Shown here: one piece after another, positions 30,103 to 43,428 of the stretch
Position numbering within the stretch: position 1 is the stretch's first letter
Layout: the number at the start of each line of letters is the position of its first letter
Made by a program: the position numbers and the translations under genes
Notes under the pieces: model-generated
Seen by the model: the letters and a program-made list of their open reading frames with translations, nothing else
Told to the model about the DNA's origin: nothing
Databases searched by the model: none
Assembly: GCF_006838285.1 (NCBI RefSeq)
Contig: NZ_CP038228.1
Location: 1,736,001 to 1,800,000, forward strand
Reading direction: 5' to 3'
From: Xanthomonas translucens pv. cerealis
GTDB lineage: Bacteria > Pseudomonadota > Gammaproteobacteria > Xanthomonadales > Xanthomonadaceae
DNA length: 64,000 bases

Positions 30103-33047
30103 TCAGCGCACCTCGAACTCGCCGACCAGGATCGTCTCCTTCCTGTCCTTCAGCCGCAGCGTCACCTGCTGGTCGCGCTGCGTGGCGCTGCCCCAGCCGG
30201 TGCTCAGCTGCAGGTGCAAGGTGGTGGCGCCAGTGACCAGCGGCTGGCGGTCGCCGAAGAAGTTCGCTTCCACCGTGTACTTGCCCGGCTTGGCCCGGCG
30301 CAGCGAGAACTCTTCCGGCCCGTAGCCGCCGGTGAAGTCCTGCGACAGCTGCCCGCCCTGGTAGGTGGAGCGGTGCGCGTAGTAGCAGCGTTCGCCGTTG
30401 GGATCGGTCACCCACAGGTCCATGTCGCTGTTGTCGCTGTCCCAGTTCAGTACCACGCGCAGGTCCAGTGGCAGGTTGCGCTGCAGGCGCGGGTCGATGA
30501 AGCCGGTCTGCAATGGCTGCTGCGAGCGCGCCACGATCGCGTTCAATTCGTTCAAGGCGATCAGCGCCACGCCGTCGAAACGGCTGTCCCAGTCGCGCGC
30601 CACGACCTGGTACAGCTGTTCGATCGCGGCCTGCGCATCGCCGCGCGCGGCATAGGCCAGGCCCAGGTCGCGGAAGCTCTGCGGCTCTTCCTCGCCCAGC
30701 CGCAGCACCTGCTCGAACACCGGTACCGCCAGGTCCGCCCTGCCCGCCTGCAGCAATCGGTAGCCGAGCACGCGCAGCACATGGCGGTTCTCCAGCTGCA
30801 GTTCGGCCAGGTTGGACAGCACGCGCAGCGCCAGTTCGCGCTGGCCGCGTTCGAACAGCACGTCGGCCACGTCCAGGTAGAACGCCACGCTGTCGGCGTG
30901 CGCGGCGCGCTCGCTCAGGTACAACGGATAGACCGCGTCCGGCGCGGCGGCGCGCAGGCGCCGGGCGTAGGGCGAATCCGGCTGCCACGGCTGCAATGCC
31001 AGGGAGATCGTGGTGGACGCGCGCGCGCCGGCAGGCGCATCGGCGTTCGCCGCAGCGCCGTCGGCTGCCGCGACCGCGCCGCTGACGGCCATCGCCTCCA
31101 GCGCAGCGGGCTCTGCCTGCTGCATCGGCGCCATGGGTGCAGGCGCCGGCGCCATGGCCATCACCGGTGCGGCTCGCGAAATGCCGTCGCGCCGCTGCCA
31201 ACTGGCGTCGCCGTCCCCGCCTTGCGGCTTGGGCGGCGGCGGCGCGTTCTGCGGGAACCTGCGCTGCCACCAGGCGACGCGCTGCGCGAAATCCTCGGCG
31301 ACGCGATCGATGCGCCGCTTGCGCTGCTCGCCCAGCGCCTGCTGGCGCTGCGCCTGCGCGCGGGCCACCGCCTCGCGCAGCGCCGCTGGCGGCGCGATGG
31401 CGTAGCGCACGTAGTCGTCCACGTTCTCCAGCACCAGCAGCGAGGTGTCGGCGCTGACCAGGCCGAAGCGGCTGGCCAGTTGCTGGCGGCGCGCGGCGTC
31501 GCCGAGCGGATCGGCGGCCAGGCGGCGCAGCATGGCCCGCGCCCAGGCGCCGGGCACCAGATCGCCCGGCACCTCGCTGGCGCCGTGCAACGGGATGCTC
31601 AGGCGGCGCGTGCTGGCGGCGGTGGCGATCTCCAGTTGCAGCGTCGCATCGGCCGCGAGCAGGCGTCCGGCGATGCGCAGATAGCCGTCGTCGGCGTAGC
31701 GCGAATCGGCGACCAGATCGGCCACGCCCTCGCCCTGCAGCGCCACCAGTTCGCCGCCGCGCTGCAGCAGCCGTGCGCTGGCTTGCTGCACGCCCTGCAA
31801 GCCATGCACTACGATCGCGCGTCCACCACGGGCTTCCGCCACTGCCGCGAGGTGCGCGCTATCGGCATGCGCGCCGGCGGAATCGACCGCGAACAAACGC
31901 TGGCCCGGCGCCAGCGCCGGCAAGGTCTGCGCGCCGTAGTTGCCCAGGCCATCGCTGAACAACAGATACTCCTGCACGTCCGCCGCCGGCCGCCAGTCGC
32001 CCAGCGTGCTGGCGCCGTCCGGTTGCAGGCCCTGCAGGGTCGCTTGCAACGCGCTCCAGTCGCCGGCGCGGACCTGGAAACGGCGCGGCGCTTCGGCGCG
32101 GTCGCGCAGCACGATCAGATCGACCTGCGCGTTGCCGAGCGCGGCGAAATAGCGCTGCAGCAAGGCCAGTTCCGCAGGAATGTCGCGCTGCCGCGCCGAA
32201 CCCGATGCATCCCACAGCAGGCCGATGCGTTGCGGCAACGGGCGTGTGCCACGGAGATCGGCGATCGGCAGCAGCGCCTGGAAATAGCGCTGGCCGTCGT
32301 GGCTGCCAAGCGCAACGCGTGGATCGCGGGTTGCGCGCAACGACAGCGCCAGTTCCTTGGGCAATTGCGCTGGCGTGCCCGACCACGCCGCCGCATAACC
32401 GCCGGGCGCCGGCAACAGGCGCAGGCCCGCAGGCCCGCAGGCAACGCCGCGGTGTCCATCGGCGCGGCCTGGGTGCTCAACTCCAGGCGCAGCGTCTGCG
32501 CGCTTGCCGCATAGCCCAGCGGCAGCCGCCACTGCCAACCGGCGGCAGTGCGCGGCAGCGACTCGCGATAGACCAGGCGCACGCGGCGGCTGCCGTGTGC
32601 GGGAATCGGATAGAGCCGCAGTTGGAACTGGTTGCCGGCGGTCTGCTCGACCAGGCCCGGGTCCACGCCGCGCCGTTCGATCGCCTCGAACACCTGCCGC
32701 CCGCGCGCCTTCGGCACTGGTACCGCGTCGCGCATCTGCCCGTCGATGTCCAGTGCGAAGCCGCTGATCTGCTGGCCATCGCGCAGCGGGAACGCCAGTT
32801 GCCCTTCCAGCACCCGCGCATTGGGGTTGAAGAACAGTAGATCCACCGTGGTTTCGGCCAGACCGGCCGCGGCGTGTGCGCTCACCGTCGCCGAGCGCAG
32901 TTCGACCGGGCGCTCGCCCTGATCGGTCTTCAGCAGTGGGGCGAGGAGTTGCCGCTCCGGCGCGGTTTGCGCCCACGCGGATACGGCGACGGCCGAGGTT
33001 AACGACAGCAACAGCAGGCACAGGCCTTTGCGCGCGATGGATGGCAT
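30103..33047 (-). pseudogene. VIT / von Willebrand factor / DUF2135 protein, frameshifted by an 8-bp duplication
   Basis: Large periplasmic or secreted protein, about 980 residues if restored. From ATG 33047 the first frame has a signal peptide (MPSIARKGLCLLLLSLTSAVAVSAWA, cleaved near AWA-QT) and a VIT domain ('VDLLFFNPNARVLEGQLAFPL', 'GRQVFEAIERRGVDPGLVEQ'). At about 32430 the frame is lost. The correct continuation is in another frame: a vWA-like region ('RIGLLWDASGSARQRD', 'YLLFSDGLGNYG'), a low-complexity Pro/Ala segment, a TPR-like region and C-terminal DUF2135 ('LRVVLNWDSDNSDMDLWVTD', 'SLRRAKPGKYTVEANFFGD'). The break is a direct 8-base duplication (CCTGCGGG twice). It could be a recent natural mutation or an assembly error. 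The cellular role is unknown to me. Confidence 0.75.
32426..32441 (-). repeat. 8-bp tandem duplication breaking the VIT-domain gene
   Basis: CCCGCAGG occurs twice in tandem (32426-32433 and 32434-32441). Removing one copy joins 'TAALPAGLR' directly with 'LLPAPGGYAAAW' in one frame, which is how the flanking protein text reads without interruption. Confidence 0.8.
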
Positions 33048-33104
33048 GGATCACTCCTTGATGGGACGGTACTGCTTGAACGTCCGGTGCGGCGCTGCGG
33101 GGTT

Positions 33105-33262
33105 GTTGTTCCTTCTCCCATCGGGACCATGGCCCCCCTTTTCGGGGGAAGGTGGCCCGCAGGGCCGGATGAGGGTGCGGGTGCGGCCTCGCACAGCCAA
33201 ACTCCGCGAGACGCTTCGCGCCGGACCCTCACCCCAACCCCTTTCCCGGCGGGAGAGGGAAT
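33105..33262. repeat. Intergenic palindromic repeat typical of Xanthomonadaceae
   Basis: The gap between recJ and the VIT gene holds complementary blocks: CCCCCCTTTTCGGGGG, a central 'GGATGAGGGTGCGG' against 'CCGGACCCTCACCCC', and TTTCCCGGCGGGAGAGGG at the end. Such CTCACCCCAACCCC / CCGG(C)GGGAGAGGG elements recur between genes in Xanthomonas and relatives. No gene is seen here. Confidence 0.55.
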
Positions 33263-33274
33263 AAGCGCGATCGA

Positions 33275-35005
33275 TCAGCCCGACAGGCTCTGACAGTGCT
33301 CCACCACCAGTTGCACCGACTCTCCGCCGCGATAGTCGTCGGCGACCAGGCGGTAGGCGATGTGCACGCGGCGGCCCGGTTCGCCGCCACGCCAACCGTT
33401 GAAATGGATCGCGTTCAACGGCTCGCCGCGGCCCGCGCAGCGCAGGCTCAACTTCAGGTGACGCTCCTTCAGCAGGCGCCACTGCAGCACCTCGAACTCG
33501 CCGTCGAACAGCGGCTCGGGGAAGCCCTGCCCCCATGGCCCGGCCAGGCGCAGCGCCTCGGCATGGCGATGGTCCAGTTCGTGCGGATCCAGTGCGCCGT
33601 CGCTGAGCAGTTCGGCCTGCAGCAGCGCCGCGTCCAGGCTGGCCAGCGCATGCTCCCCGAACAACTGCTCGAACTCGGCCAATGCGGCGTGCGGCAGGCT
33701 CAGGCCCGCGGCCATCGCATGGCCGCCGAATTTGTCCATCAACCCCGGCCGGCGCGCGTCCACCGCGGCCATCGCGTCGCGGATGTGGAAGCCGGGAATC
33801 GAACGCGCCGAGCCGCGCAACTGGTCGCTGCCCGGCTCGGCCGGGGCGAAGGCGATCACCGGGCGGTGCAGGCGGTCCTTCATCTTCGAAGCGACCAGGC
33901 CGATCACGCCCGGATGCCAGTCGGCATCGAACAGGCACACCGCCACCGGCGGCGCGTCCGGCGCGGCTAGCAGCGCCTGCGCTACGGTAGCCTCGGCCTC
34001 GTCGGTCATCTGCTGCTGCACCGCGCGGCGCTCGGCGTTGATCTGTTCCAGCGTGGCGGCGATCGCGCGCGCCTGCTGCGGGTCCTCGCACAGCAGCAGC
34101 TCAATGCCCAGTGCCATGTCCTCGAGGCGGCCGGCGGCGTTGAGCCGCGGTGCCAGCGCGAAACCGATGTCGCTGGCGCTGAGCCGCGCCGGATCGCGGC
34201 CGCTGGCTTCGATCAAGGCGCGCAGACCGATGCAGCCGTCGCCGCGCTGCAGGCGGCGCAGCCCGGCCGATACCAACGCGCGGTTGTTGGTGTCCAGCGG
34301 CACCAGGTCGGCGACGGTGCCGACCGCAACCAGATCCAGCAGCACAGTCAGATCCGGCGCCTGCGTGGCGAACGCGCCGCGCTCGCGCAGGTGCCGGCGC
34401 AACGCCAGCAGCACGTAGAAGATCACCCCGACGCCGGCCAGCACCTTGCTGGGGAACACGTCGCCGGCCAGATTCGGATCGACGATCGCGTCGGCCGGCG
34501 GCAGCACACTGCCCGGCAGATGGTGGTCGGTAACCAGCACCTGCCAGCCCAGCGCCTTGGCCGCGGCGACGCCGGCATGGCAGGCGATGCCGTGATCGAC
34601 GGTGACCAGCAGGTCCGGCTGCAGCGGCGCCAGTTCGGCGACCAGCGCCGGCGACAGGCCGTAGCCATGCACCATGCGGTTCGGTACCGCGTGCAGCACC
34701 TGCGCGGCGCCGAGCAGGCGCAGTCCGCGTACCGCGACCGCACAGGCGGTGGCGCCGTCGCAGTCGAAATCGCCGACCACCAGTATGCGTTTGCCGGCGG
34801 CGATCGCCGAAGCCAACAACGCGACCGCCGCGTCGATGCCGCTCAGCGCATCCGGTGGCAGCAGCTGCGCCAGTTTAGGCTGTGCCAGGCTGGCGTCGTG
34901 CGCGCCGCGGGCGGTGTAGATGCGCCGCAGCAGCGGCAGCACACTGTCCGTCCACGGCCCGCCCTCGGCGGGCGGCCGCCGGGTGATGCGCAGCGGCGGA
35001 CTCAT
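33275..35005 (-). CDS. recJ: Single-stranded-DNA-specific exonuclease RecJ
   Basis: 5'-3' ssDNA exonuclease of the DHH superfamily acting in RecF-pathway recombination and mismatch repair. The 576 residues match the family (E. coli 577). Metal-binding motifs are present: 'VVGDFDCDGATACAV' (motif I), 'LLVTVDHGIACHAGV', 'VTDHHLPG' (DHH), 'VAVGTVADLVPLD', and the DHHA1 region 'DKFGGHAMAAGLSL'. The ATG at 35005 overlaps the stop of the preceding gene (ATGA). It is the last gene of the minus-strand carB-greA-rpfE-recJ run. Confidence 0.95.
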   Translation of the reverse strand: MSPPLRITRRPPAEGGPWTDSVLPLLRRIYTARGAHDASLAQPKLAQLLPPDALSGIDAAVALLASAIAAGKRILVVGDFDCDGATACAVAVRGLRLLGAAQVLHAVPNRMVHGYGLSPALVAELAPLQPDLLVTVDHGIACHAGVAAAKALGWQVLVTDHHLPGSVLPPADAIVDPNLAGDVFPSKVLAGVGVIFYVLLALRRHLRERGAFATQAPDLTVLLDLVAVGTVADLVPLDTNNRALVSAGLRRLQRGDGCIGLRALIEASGRDPARLSASDIGFALAPRLNAAGRLEDMALGIELLLCEDPQQARAIAATLEQINAERRAVQQQMTDEAEATVAQALLAAPDAPPVAVCLFDADWHPGVIGLVASKMKDRLHRPVIAFAPAEPGSDQLRGSARSIPGFHIRDAMAAVDARRPGLMDKFGGHAMAAGLSLPHAALAEFEQLFGEHALASLDAALLQAELLSDGALDPHELDHRHAEALRLAGPWGQGFPEPLFDGEFEVLQWRLLKERHLKLSLRCAGRGEPLNAIHFNGWRGGEPGRRVHIAYRLVADDYRGGESVQLVVEHCQSLSG

Positions 35006-35922
35006 GCGTCCAGGCGCGCCAGCGGCCGCCGCCAGAAGCGCCAACGCTGCTCGTGCTCGATCCGGAAACGCACGCCGTCCTCGAAATCCAGCAGCAGTTG
35101 CTGCAGTTCGCCCAGGCGCAGCGCTTCGAGCAGCGGCTGCATCACCTCGCCGACGAACTGCTCGGGCGCGCGCAGCTGGCGCAGATCGACCAGCGCATCG
35201 ACGCGCGGCGTTTGCGCGGCGTCGACGCCGGCGGCCTGGCTCAGCGCGCGCAGCAGCGGCTCGCGGCTGCGCACCTGCGCATGCGCGGTGCTCACCTTGG
35301 CCGGCAACGCGCCGCCGCCCCAGAACCACAGCGAGTTGATCGCCGGCTGCCCGCGCGCGCTGCGTTCGCGGTTCCACGGATGCTGATGCAGCAGCACCTG
35401 CGCCTCGGTCAGCAGCGCCCGCCAGCGCCGCCCGCCCTCGCCCTGCGGCAGATGGTCGAACAGGTCGGCGCCGAGCACCTGCGCCGGTGCGGCGAAATCG
35501 GGCAGCACGCTGTCCGATGCCAGGCGCAGATACCAGCGAGTGGGTTCCGGCGCGTCCAGAACCAGGCCGGACTCGGCGAACAACTCCTGCAGCGACGGCA
35601 GCAGCGCGGCCAGGTCGATGGCGTCGATCGCGAGCATCTCGCCGTGCGCCATCAACCGTGCGCCCTGCATGTCCGGCACTACATAGGCCGGATCGGCGCG
35701 CAGCCACACGCCGTCGCCAGCGTCGCCGGCATCCAGTTGCCGGGTCAGCGCCGCCACCGGCCATTGCCCTGGCGGCAGGGCGAAATGGCGGCGCAACTGC
35801 GCTTCGGAGCCTGGGTCCAGACGCTCGCGCTCGGCGCGGCCGAACGCCCGCGCCACCTCGCCGGTCAGCGCCGCAGCGGCCAGGCGAGCGCGCTCCGGCA
35901 ACAACAAGGTGGCGACCGCCAC
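35002..35922 (-). CDS. rpfE: RpfE-like protein
   Basis: Member of the RpfE / phosphoglycerate-mutase-related family found between recJ and greA in Xanthomonas. The family signature 'QPAINSLWFWGGGALP' is present near the middle. The rest is Ala/Leu-rich and soluble, without a signal peptide. I prefer the GTG at 35922, four bases after the greA stop (about 306 residues). An ATG at 35958 in the same frame would overlap the end of greA by 32 bases. The stop overlaps the recJ start. The molecular function is not established; the name rests on family text and position. Confidence 0.75.
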   Translation of the reverse strand: MAVATLLLPERARLAAAALTGEVARAFGRAERERLDPGSEAQLRRHFALPPGQWPVAALTRQLDAGDAGDGVWLRADPAYVVPDMQGARLMAHGEMLAIDAIDLAALLPSLQELFAESGLVLDAPEPTRWYLRLASDSVLPDFAAPAQVLGADLFDHLPQGEGGRRWRALLTEAQVLLHQHPWNRERSARGQPAINSLWFWGGGALPAKVSTAHAQVRSREPLLRALSQAAGVDAAQTPRVDALVDLRQLRAPEQFVGEVMQPLLEALRLGELQQLLLDFEDGVRFRIEHEQRWRFWRRPLARLDA

Positions 35923-35926
35923 GGCG

Positions 35927-36399
35927 TCAGCCGACGTATTCGACGCTGACGATCTCATACTCGCGGCGTCCGGCCGGGGCGTCGATGCTGACGCTGTCGC
36001 CTTCCAGCTTGCCGATCAGCGCGCGCGCCAGCGGCGAGGAGATCGCGATCAGCCCCAGCTTGATGTCCGCTTCCAGATCGCCGACCAGCTGGTAGCGCTT
36101 CTCTTCGTCGTTTTCCACGTCGGCCAGGGTGACGGTCGCGCCGAACACCACCTTGCTGCCGACCGCCAGCTTGCTGACGTCGATGATCTCGGCGTGCGAC
36201 AGCTCGCTCTCCAGCTGCTTGATGCGGCCTTCGATGAAGCTCTGCTGCTCGCGCGCGGCGTGGTACTCGGCGTTTTCCTTCAGGTCGCCGTGCGCGCGCG
36301 CCTCGGCGATCGCGGCGATGACCTGCGGCCGCTTGACCGACTTCAACTGGTCCAGTTCCTCGCGCAACCGCAGCGCGCCTTGCATGGTGATCGGGGCTC

Positions 36400-36403
<4 letters not shown>
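35927..36403 (-). CDS. greA: Transcription elongation factor GreA
   Basis: Rescues backtracked RNA polymerase by stimulating transcript cleavage through its secondary channel. From GTG 36403 the product is 158 residues, exactly the usual length, beginning (V/M)[16 protein letters not shown]. The coiled-coil tip carries the conserved acidic residues in '[19 protein letters not shown]'; the C-terminal FKBP-like domain ends '[14 protein letters not shown]'. The GTG overlaps the carB stop (GTGA) with AAGGAG upstream, which favours it over the later ATG. Translationally coupled to carB. Confidence 0.95.
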
Positions 36404-39642
<3,239 letters not shown>

Positions 39643-39643
39643 G

Positions 39644-40018
39644 TCAGCTCCGGGACCGGGGACCCGGGACCAGGGACCCGGTTTCCAGCCGTTGATTAAG
39701 TGAGTAGTGCAGCTTATGCAGCATTTTTCCGACCCGTTCGGCGATATCCATGACGATATCCGAGGCCAACGTCAGCTGCGTCTGTAGCTCTGCGATCGAA
39801 CCGCGCGCCATCGAAACGAAGCGGGCGTAGTCGCGCGTCGATGCGCGCGCATTGCCATCGGCGATGTTGGATGGCACTGAAACGGCCGCGCGTTGCAACT
39901 GCGACGTGAGTCCATGGCGCTCTTCCCTCGGAAAGTCCGCAGTCAATATGTAGACCGACTTGGCAAGCTCGACGGACAAACGCCATACCTCGAGTTCTCT
40001 GAAATGCGAAGGGCTCAA
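39644..40018 (-). CDS. Four-helix-bundle protein (S23-ribosomal-protein-like) inserted between carA and carB
   Basis: The 124-residue product has the family text '[25 protein letters not shown]', '[20 protein letters not shown]' and '[19 protein letters not shown]'. These proteins form small helical bundles, sometimes encoded in rRNA intervening sequences but often free-standing; their role is unknown. Initiation would be at TTG (40018), overlapping the carA stop, and the stop is 1 base before carB, so it is read as part of the car operon. The tail '[13 protein letters not shown]' and the end of CarA ('[14 protein letters not shown]') both come from GGGACC/GGGACAGGGG-type repeats, suggesting insertion by a repeat-mediated event. 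Confidence 0.8.
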   Translation of the reverse strand: MSPSHFRELEVWRLSVELAKSVYILTADFPREERHGLTSQLQRAAVSVPSNIADGNARASTRDYARFVSMARGSIAELQTQLTLASDIVMDIAERVGKMLHKLHYSLNQRLETGSLVPGPRSRS

Positions 40019-41169
40019 GCCCTCGCCTCCCGGTCCCCTGTCCCCTGTCCCCGGTCCCGCATCAACGCCGTAAACCGATCAAACAACGGCGCCACATCGC
40101 GCGGGCCCGGCGAGGCTTCCGGATGGCCCTGGAAGCTGAAGGCCGGCGCGTCGGTCAGTTCGATGCCCTGGTTGGTGCCGTCGAACAGCGAGCGATGGGT
40201 CACCCGCACGTTGGCCGGCAGCGACGCTTCGTCCACCGCGAAGCCGTGGTTCTGCGAGGTGATCATCACCCGGCCGCTGTCCAGGTCCTGCACCGGATGG
40301 TTGGCGCCGTGGTGGCCGTGGCCCATCTTCAGGGTCTGTGCGCCGGCGGCCAGCGCCAGCAACTGGTGGCCCAGGCAGATGCCGAAGGTCGGGATCTTGC
40401 TGGCCACGATTTGCTTGATCGCCGCGATCGCGTAGTCGCACGGCGCCGGATCGCCCGGGCCGTTGGACAGGAACACGCCGTCCGGATGCATCGCCAGCAC
40501 CTCGGCGGCGGGCGTCTGCGCCGGCACCACGGTGACCTCGCAGCCGCGCTCGGCGAGCATGCGCAGGATGTTGAGCTTCACGCCGTAGTCGTAGGCGACG
40601 ACCTTGTACGTCGGTGCGGCCTGGGCGAACGCGTTGCTGTCCAGGTCGAGCTGGCCGTCGCGCCACGCATAGGCCTTGTCGGTGGAGACCACCTTGGCCA
40701 GGTCCATGCCTTTCAGCCCCGGGAACTTTCGCGCCGCTTCCAGCGCGGTCTCCACGTTCACTTCGCCGGCCATCACCGCACCGTTCTGCGATCCCTTCTC
40801 GCGCAGGATGCGGGTCAGCTTGCGGGTATCGATGCCGGCGATGGCGACCACGCCGCGCTGGATCAGCCAGTCCGGCAGCGATCCTTGGCTGCGCCAGTTG
40901 CTGGGACGGCGCGGCACGCTGCGCACGATCAGCCCGGCCGACCAGACCTGGGCGGCTTCGTCGTCCTGGTCGGTGCAACCGGTGCTGCCGATATGCGGGT
41001 ACGTCAGGGTGACCAGCTGACGGGCGTAGGAGGGATCGGTGAGGATCTCCTGGTAGCCGGTCATCGCGGTGTTGAACACCACTTCGCCGACGGACAGGCC
41101 GGCGGCGCCTACGGATTCGCCCTCGAACACGGTGCCGTCTTCAAGGACAAGGATTGCGGGTTGAGTCAC
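40015..41169 (-). CDS. carA: Carbamoyl-phosphate synthase small (glutaminase) subunit
   Basis: Hydrolyses glutamine and delivers ammonia to CarB. The class I glutamine amidotransferase domain has the nucleophile in '[16 protein letters not shown]' and the His/Glu pair in '[11 protein letters not shown]'. I start at GTG 41169 ('[17 protein letters not shown]'), giving 384 residues as in other CarA proteins, with AAGG 8 bases upstream; a longer in-frame TTG start adds 13 unlikely residues. The C-terminus extends into a Gly/Arg/Asp tail. The 161-base leader after dapB may hold regulation by arginine or pyrimidines, but I see no clear site. Confidence 0.96.
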   Translation of the reverse strand: MTQPAILVLEDGTVFEGESVGAAGLSVGEVVFNTAMTGYQEILTDPSYARQLVTLTYPHIGSTGCTDQDDEAAQVWSAGLIVRSVPRRPSNWRSQGSLPDWLIQRGVVAIAGIDTRKLTRILREKGSQNGAVMAGEVNVETALEAARKFPGLKGMDLAKVVSTDKAYAWRDGQLDLDSNAFAQAAPTYKVVAYDYGVKLNILRMLAERGCEVTVVPAQTPAAEVLAMHPDGVFLSNGPGDPAPCDYAIAAIKQIVASKIPTFGICLGHQLLALAAGAQTLKMGHGHHGANHPVQDLDSGRVMITSQNHGFAVDEASLPANVRVTHRSLFDGTNQGIELTDAPAFSFQGHPEASPGPRDVAPLFDRFTALMRDRGQGTGDREARA

Positions 41170-41330
41170 GGGGTTCGCCTTGGGGAGAGAGGAACCCTGC
41201 CCCACCAACTTGCGGCTGCAAGAAACCGCGAACTCGGCGCTTCTCCGGGTTCGTGGCGATGGGTAACAGGCGAGCGAGAATTGTACCGACGCGGACCTGT
41301 CCGCGCCAGACGTTTATGTGAAAGCGCCGT

Positions 41331-42047
41331 TCAGCCCAGCAGGTCGCGCAGCCGGTAGGCCGCGGGCGCGCGGCCCGGCAGGCGCGCGGCGGCATGCAGC
41401 GCGCCGCGGGCGAAGATGTCGCGGTTGCTGGCGCGGTGCACCAGTTCCACCCGCTCGCCGAGCCCGGCGAACTGCACCAGGTGCTCGCCGACGATGTCGC
41501 CGGCGCGCAGGCTGGCGTAGCGCGGCTGCGCGCCGCCGTACGCGGCCGCCTCGCCCAGGGTCAGCGCGGTGCCGGACGGCGCGTCCTGCTTGTGCACGTG
41601 GTGCGATTCGACGATGTCGCAGTCCCAGCCGGGCAACGCCGCGGCGGCGCGTTCCACCAGCTCGTTCAGCACCGCCACGCCGAGGCTGAAGTTGGACGCC
41701 CAGATCAGCGGGATGCGCGCCGCCGCGTCGGCCAACGCCTGCCGCTGCGCCTCGTCCAGGCCGGTGGTGCCGGACACCAGCGCCGCGCCCCGCGCCACGC
41801 ACAGCGCCAGCACCGGGTCGAAGCCCTGCGGCAGGCTGAAATCGACTGCCACGTCGAACGCCGGCGCACCGTTGAGTTCGGCCGCGGCGAAGTACGGCAC
41901 CCCATCGACGACCCGCTGCGCCGGCGCACGCCGGATCACCGCCGCCACCACCTGCAGCGCCGGGTCCTGCACGGCCAGGCGCAACAGCGCCTGGCCCATG
42001 CGGCCGGACGCACCATGAATCAACACACTTACGGGGGAACTGGTCAT
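41331..42047 (-). CDS. dapB: 4-hydroxy-tetrahydrodipicolinate reductase
   Basis: NAD(P)H-dependent step of lysine and meso-diaminopimelate synthesis. 238 residues from ATG 42047: nucleotide-binding 'VLIHGASGRMGQAL', 'VSGTTGLDEAQRQAL', and the catalytic/substrate loop 'ESHHVHKQDAPSGTALTLGE'. A longer in-frame extension upstream is out of family length and was not used. Upstream of carA on the same strand, the standard arrangement in this genus. Confidence 0.95.
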   Translation of the reverse strand: MTSSPVSVLIHGASGRMGQALLRLAVQDPALQVVAAVIRRAPAQRVVDGVPYFAAAELNGAPAFDVAVDFSLPQGFDPVLALCVARGAALVSGTTGLDEAQRQALADAAARIPLIWASNFSLGVAVLNELVERAAAALPGWDCDIVESHHVHKQDAPSGTALTLGEAAAYGGAQPRYASLRAGDIVGEHLVQFAGLGERVELVHRASNRDIFARGALHAAARLPGRAPAAYRLRDLLG

Positions 42048-42477
42048 CGCCACAAGGTAGCGGTTTGTCGCGGTGGGCGACAGGGGTATCGGGTCATGGC
42101 GCTGCTTGGCGATGACAACCGCCTGAGCGCCGACAGCATGCGGAGCCGGAAAGTCCCGCACTGCGCTTGCGCGACTTCAGGGCACCTCGAACAACCCGTA
42201 GTTTCATCACGATGAGCTGCCAAGACGCAGCAGACGCGCGTCTTCAAGACGATGGCAGTGCATCGCGGAGTGATGGCCAGACAACACCGCCAGCGGCTCG
42301 CCCATCTGCTGGCGCTTGGACTCATGTTCGTGTCCGGCAAACACGCCGATCATCGCAGGGCCTCGGCTGTTGGCTCAGATCCTATGCTGCCAAAGCAGGC
42401 GGGATTTTTAGAGGTAGCCTGAAGTCGCTTGTGTTCAAACAAGCGCGAAAGCGTTGATTTCTCCAACGCAACTTGCC
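42048..42477. other. 430-bp non-coding gap between dapB and tcdA
   Basis: No convincing gene on either strand; the small open frames lack ribosome sites and family text. A stretch around 42155-42200 (CTTGCGCGACTTCAGGGCACCTCG) has the flavour of insertion-sequence ends in Xanthomonas, but no transposase remains. The dapB promoter is expected in its right-hand part. Confidence 0.4.
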
Positions 42478-43332
42478 TCAGACCGCATCGATTCTCGCCG
42501 CGTCGTCCGCCTGCACTGCCACCGTTGCCACGCTCGCCTGCTCACGCTTGGGCTTCAACAGCATCTCCAAAGCCTTGCCCGCCGCGGCGAACGCGAACGC
42601 GCCGGTGATGTGGGTAGCCGCCCCCAGTCCGGCGCCACAGTCCAGATTCAGTGCCGCATCCGGCCCCAGCTGCGGGCGCAGTCCGCAGACGCTACCGTTG
42701 GCCTGCGGATAGCGCACGTTCTCCAGCGAGTACACCGCCGGCACGCCGAAGTAGCGCTGCGGGTTCTTGGGGAAATTGAATTCGCCACGCAGCTTCTTGC
42801 GGATCAGCGCCAGCATCGCGTCATGCTCGGTGCGAGACACGTCGCGGATGCGCACCAGGGTAGGGTCGGTGCGCCCGCCGGCCGAGCCTACGGTCAGCAG
42901 CGGCAGCTTGCGCCGGCGGCACCAGGCGATGGCTTCGACCTTGACCCGGAAGCTGTCGCAGGCGTCGATGACCAGGTCGAAGCCGCCGCCGAGCAGCGCG
43001 GCGATATTGGACGGGGTCAGGAACGCCTCGACCGCTGTCGCCTCAATCGCCGGATTGATCGCCACGCAGCGCTCGGCCATCGCCCGCGCCTTGTTGCGCC
43101 CGTACTGGCCTTGCAGCGCCGGCAACTGGCGGTTTGTGTTGGAGAGGCAGATGTCGTCGGCATCGATCAGGGTCAGATGGCCGACCGCCGACCGCGCCAA
43201 GGCCTCCACCACCCACGAGCCGACACCGCCCATGCCCACCACCGCCACGCGGCATTGCGCCAGGCGCTCGATGGTCCCGCGCCCGTACAGCCGGTCGATG
43301 CCGGCGAAGCGCTCACGCAGTTGTTCGTTCAT
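42478..43332 (-). CDS. tcdA: tRNA threonylcarbamoyladenosine dehydratase
   Basis: E1-like enzyme (CsdL/TcdA) converting t6A37 to cyclic t6A in tRNAs. The 284 residues carry the ThiF/MoeB Rossmann motif 'VAVVGMGGVGSWVVEALARS', 'LIDADDICLSNTNRQ' and 'DLVIDACDSFRVKVE'. The family-typical 'FNFPKNPQRYFGVPAVYS' and a hydrophobic C-terminal helix ('ITGAFAFAAAGKALEML') are also present. Divergent from the cytochrome gene at 43429. Confidence 0.93.
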   Translation of the reverse strand: MNEQLRERFAGIDRLYGRGTIERLAQCRVAVVGMGGVGSWVVEALARSAVGHLTLIDADDICLSNTNRQLPALQGQYGRNKARAMAERCVAINPAIEATAVEAFLTPSNIAALLGGGFDLVIDACDSFRVKVEAIAWCRRRKLPLLTVGSAGGRTDPTLVRIRDVSRTEHDAMLALIRKKLRGEFNFPKNPQRYFGVPAVYSLENVRYPQANGSVCGLRPQLGPDAALNLDCGAGLGAATHITGAFAFAAAGKALEMLLKPKREQASVATVAVQADDAARIDAV

Positions 43333-43428
43333 GCGCGCAGTTTATTTCATCGGCGACGCGGCGGCGGCGCCATGCAGATAGCGGCGACGGGCGTACTATC
43401 GCGCTTCCGTCCTGCACGCCCGCCCGCC

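Noticed and set aside
33105..33262. Possible CRISPR or insertion-sequence end in the recJ-VIT gap.
   Set aside because: No regular spacer pattern and no transposase; the content matches a common intergenic palindromic repeat.
42155..42200. Possible insertion-sequence remnant between dapB and tcdA.
   Set aside because: Only a vague resemblance to IS ends; no transposase text and no inverted-repeat pair found.
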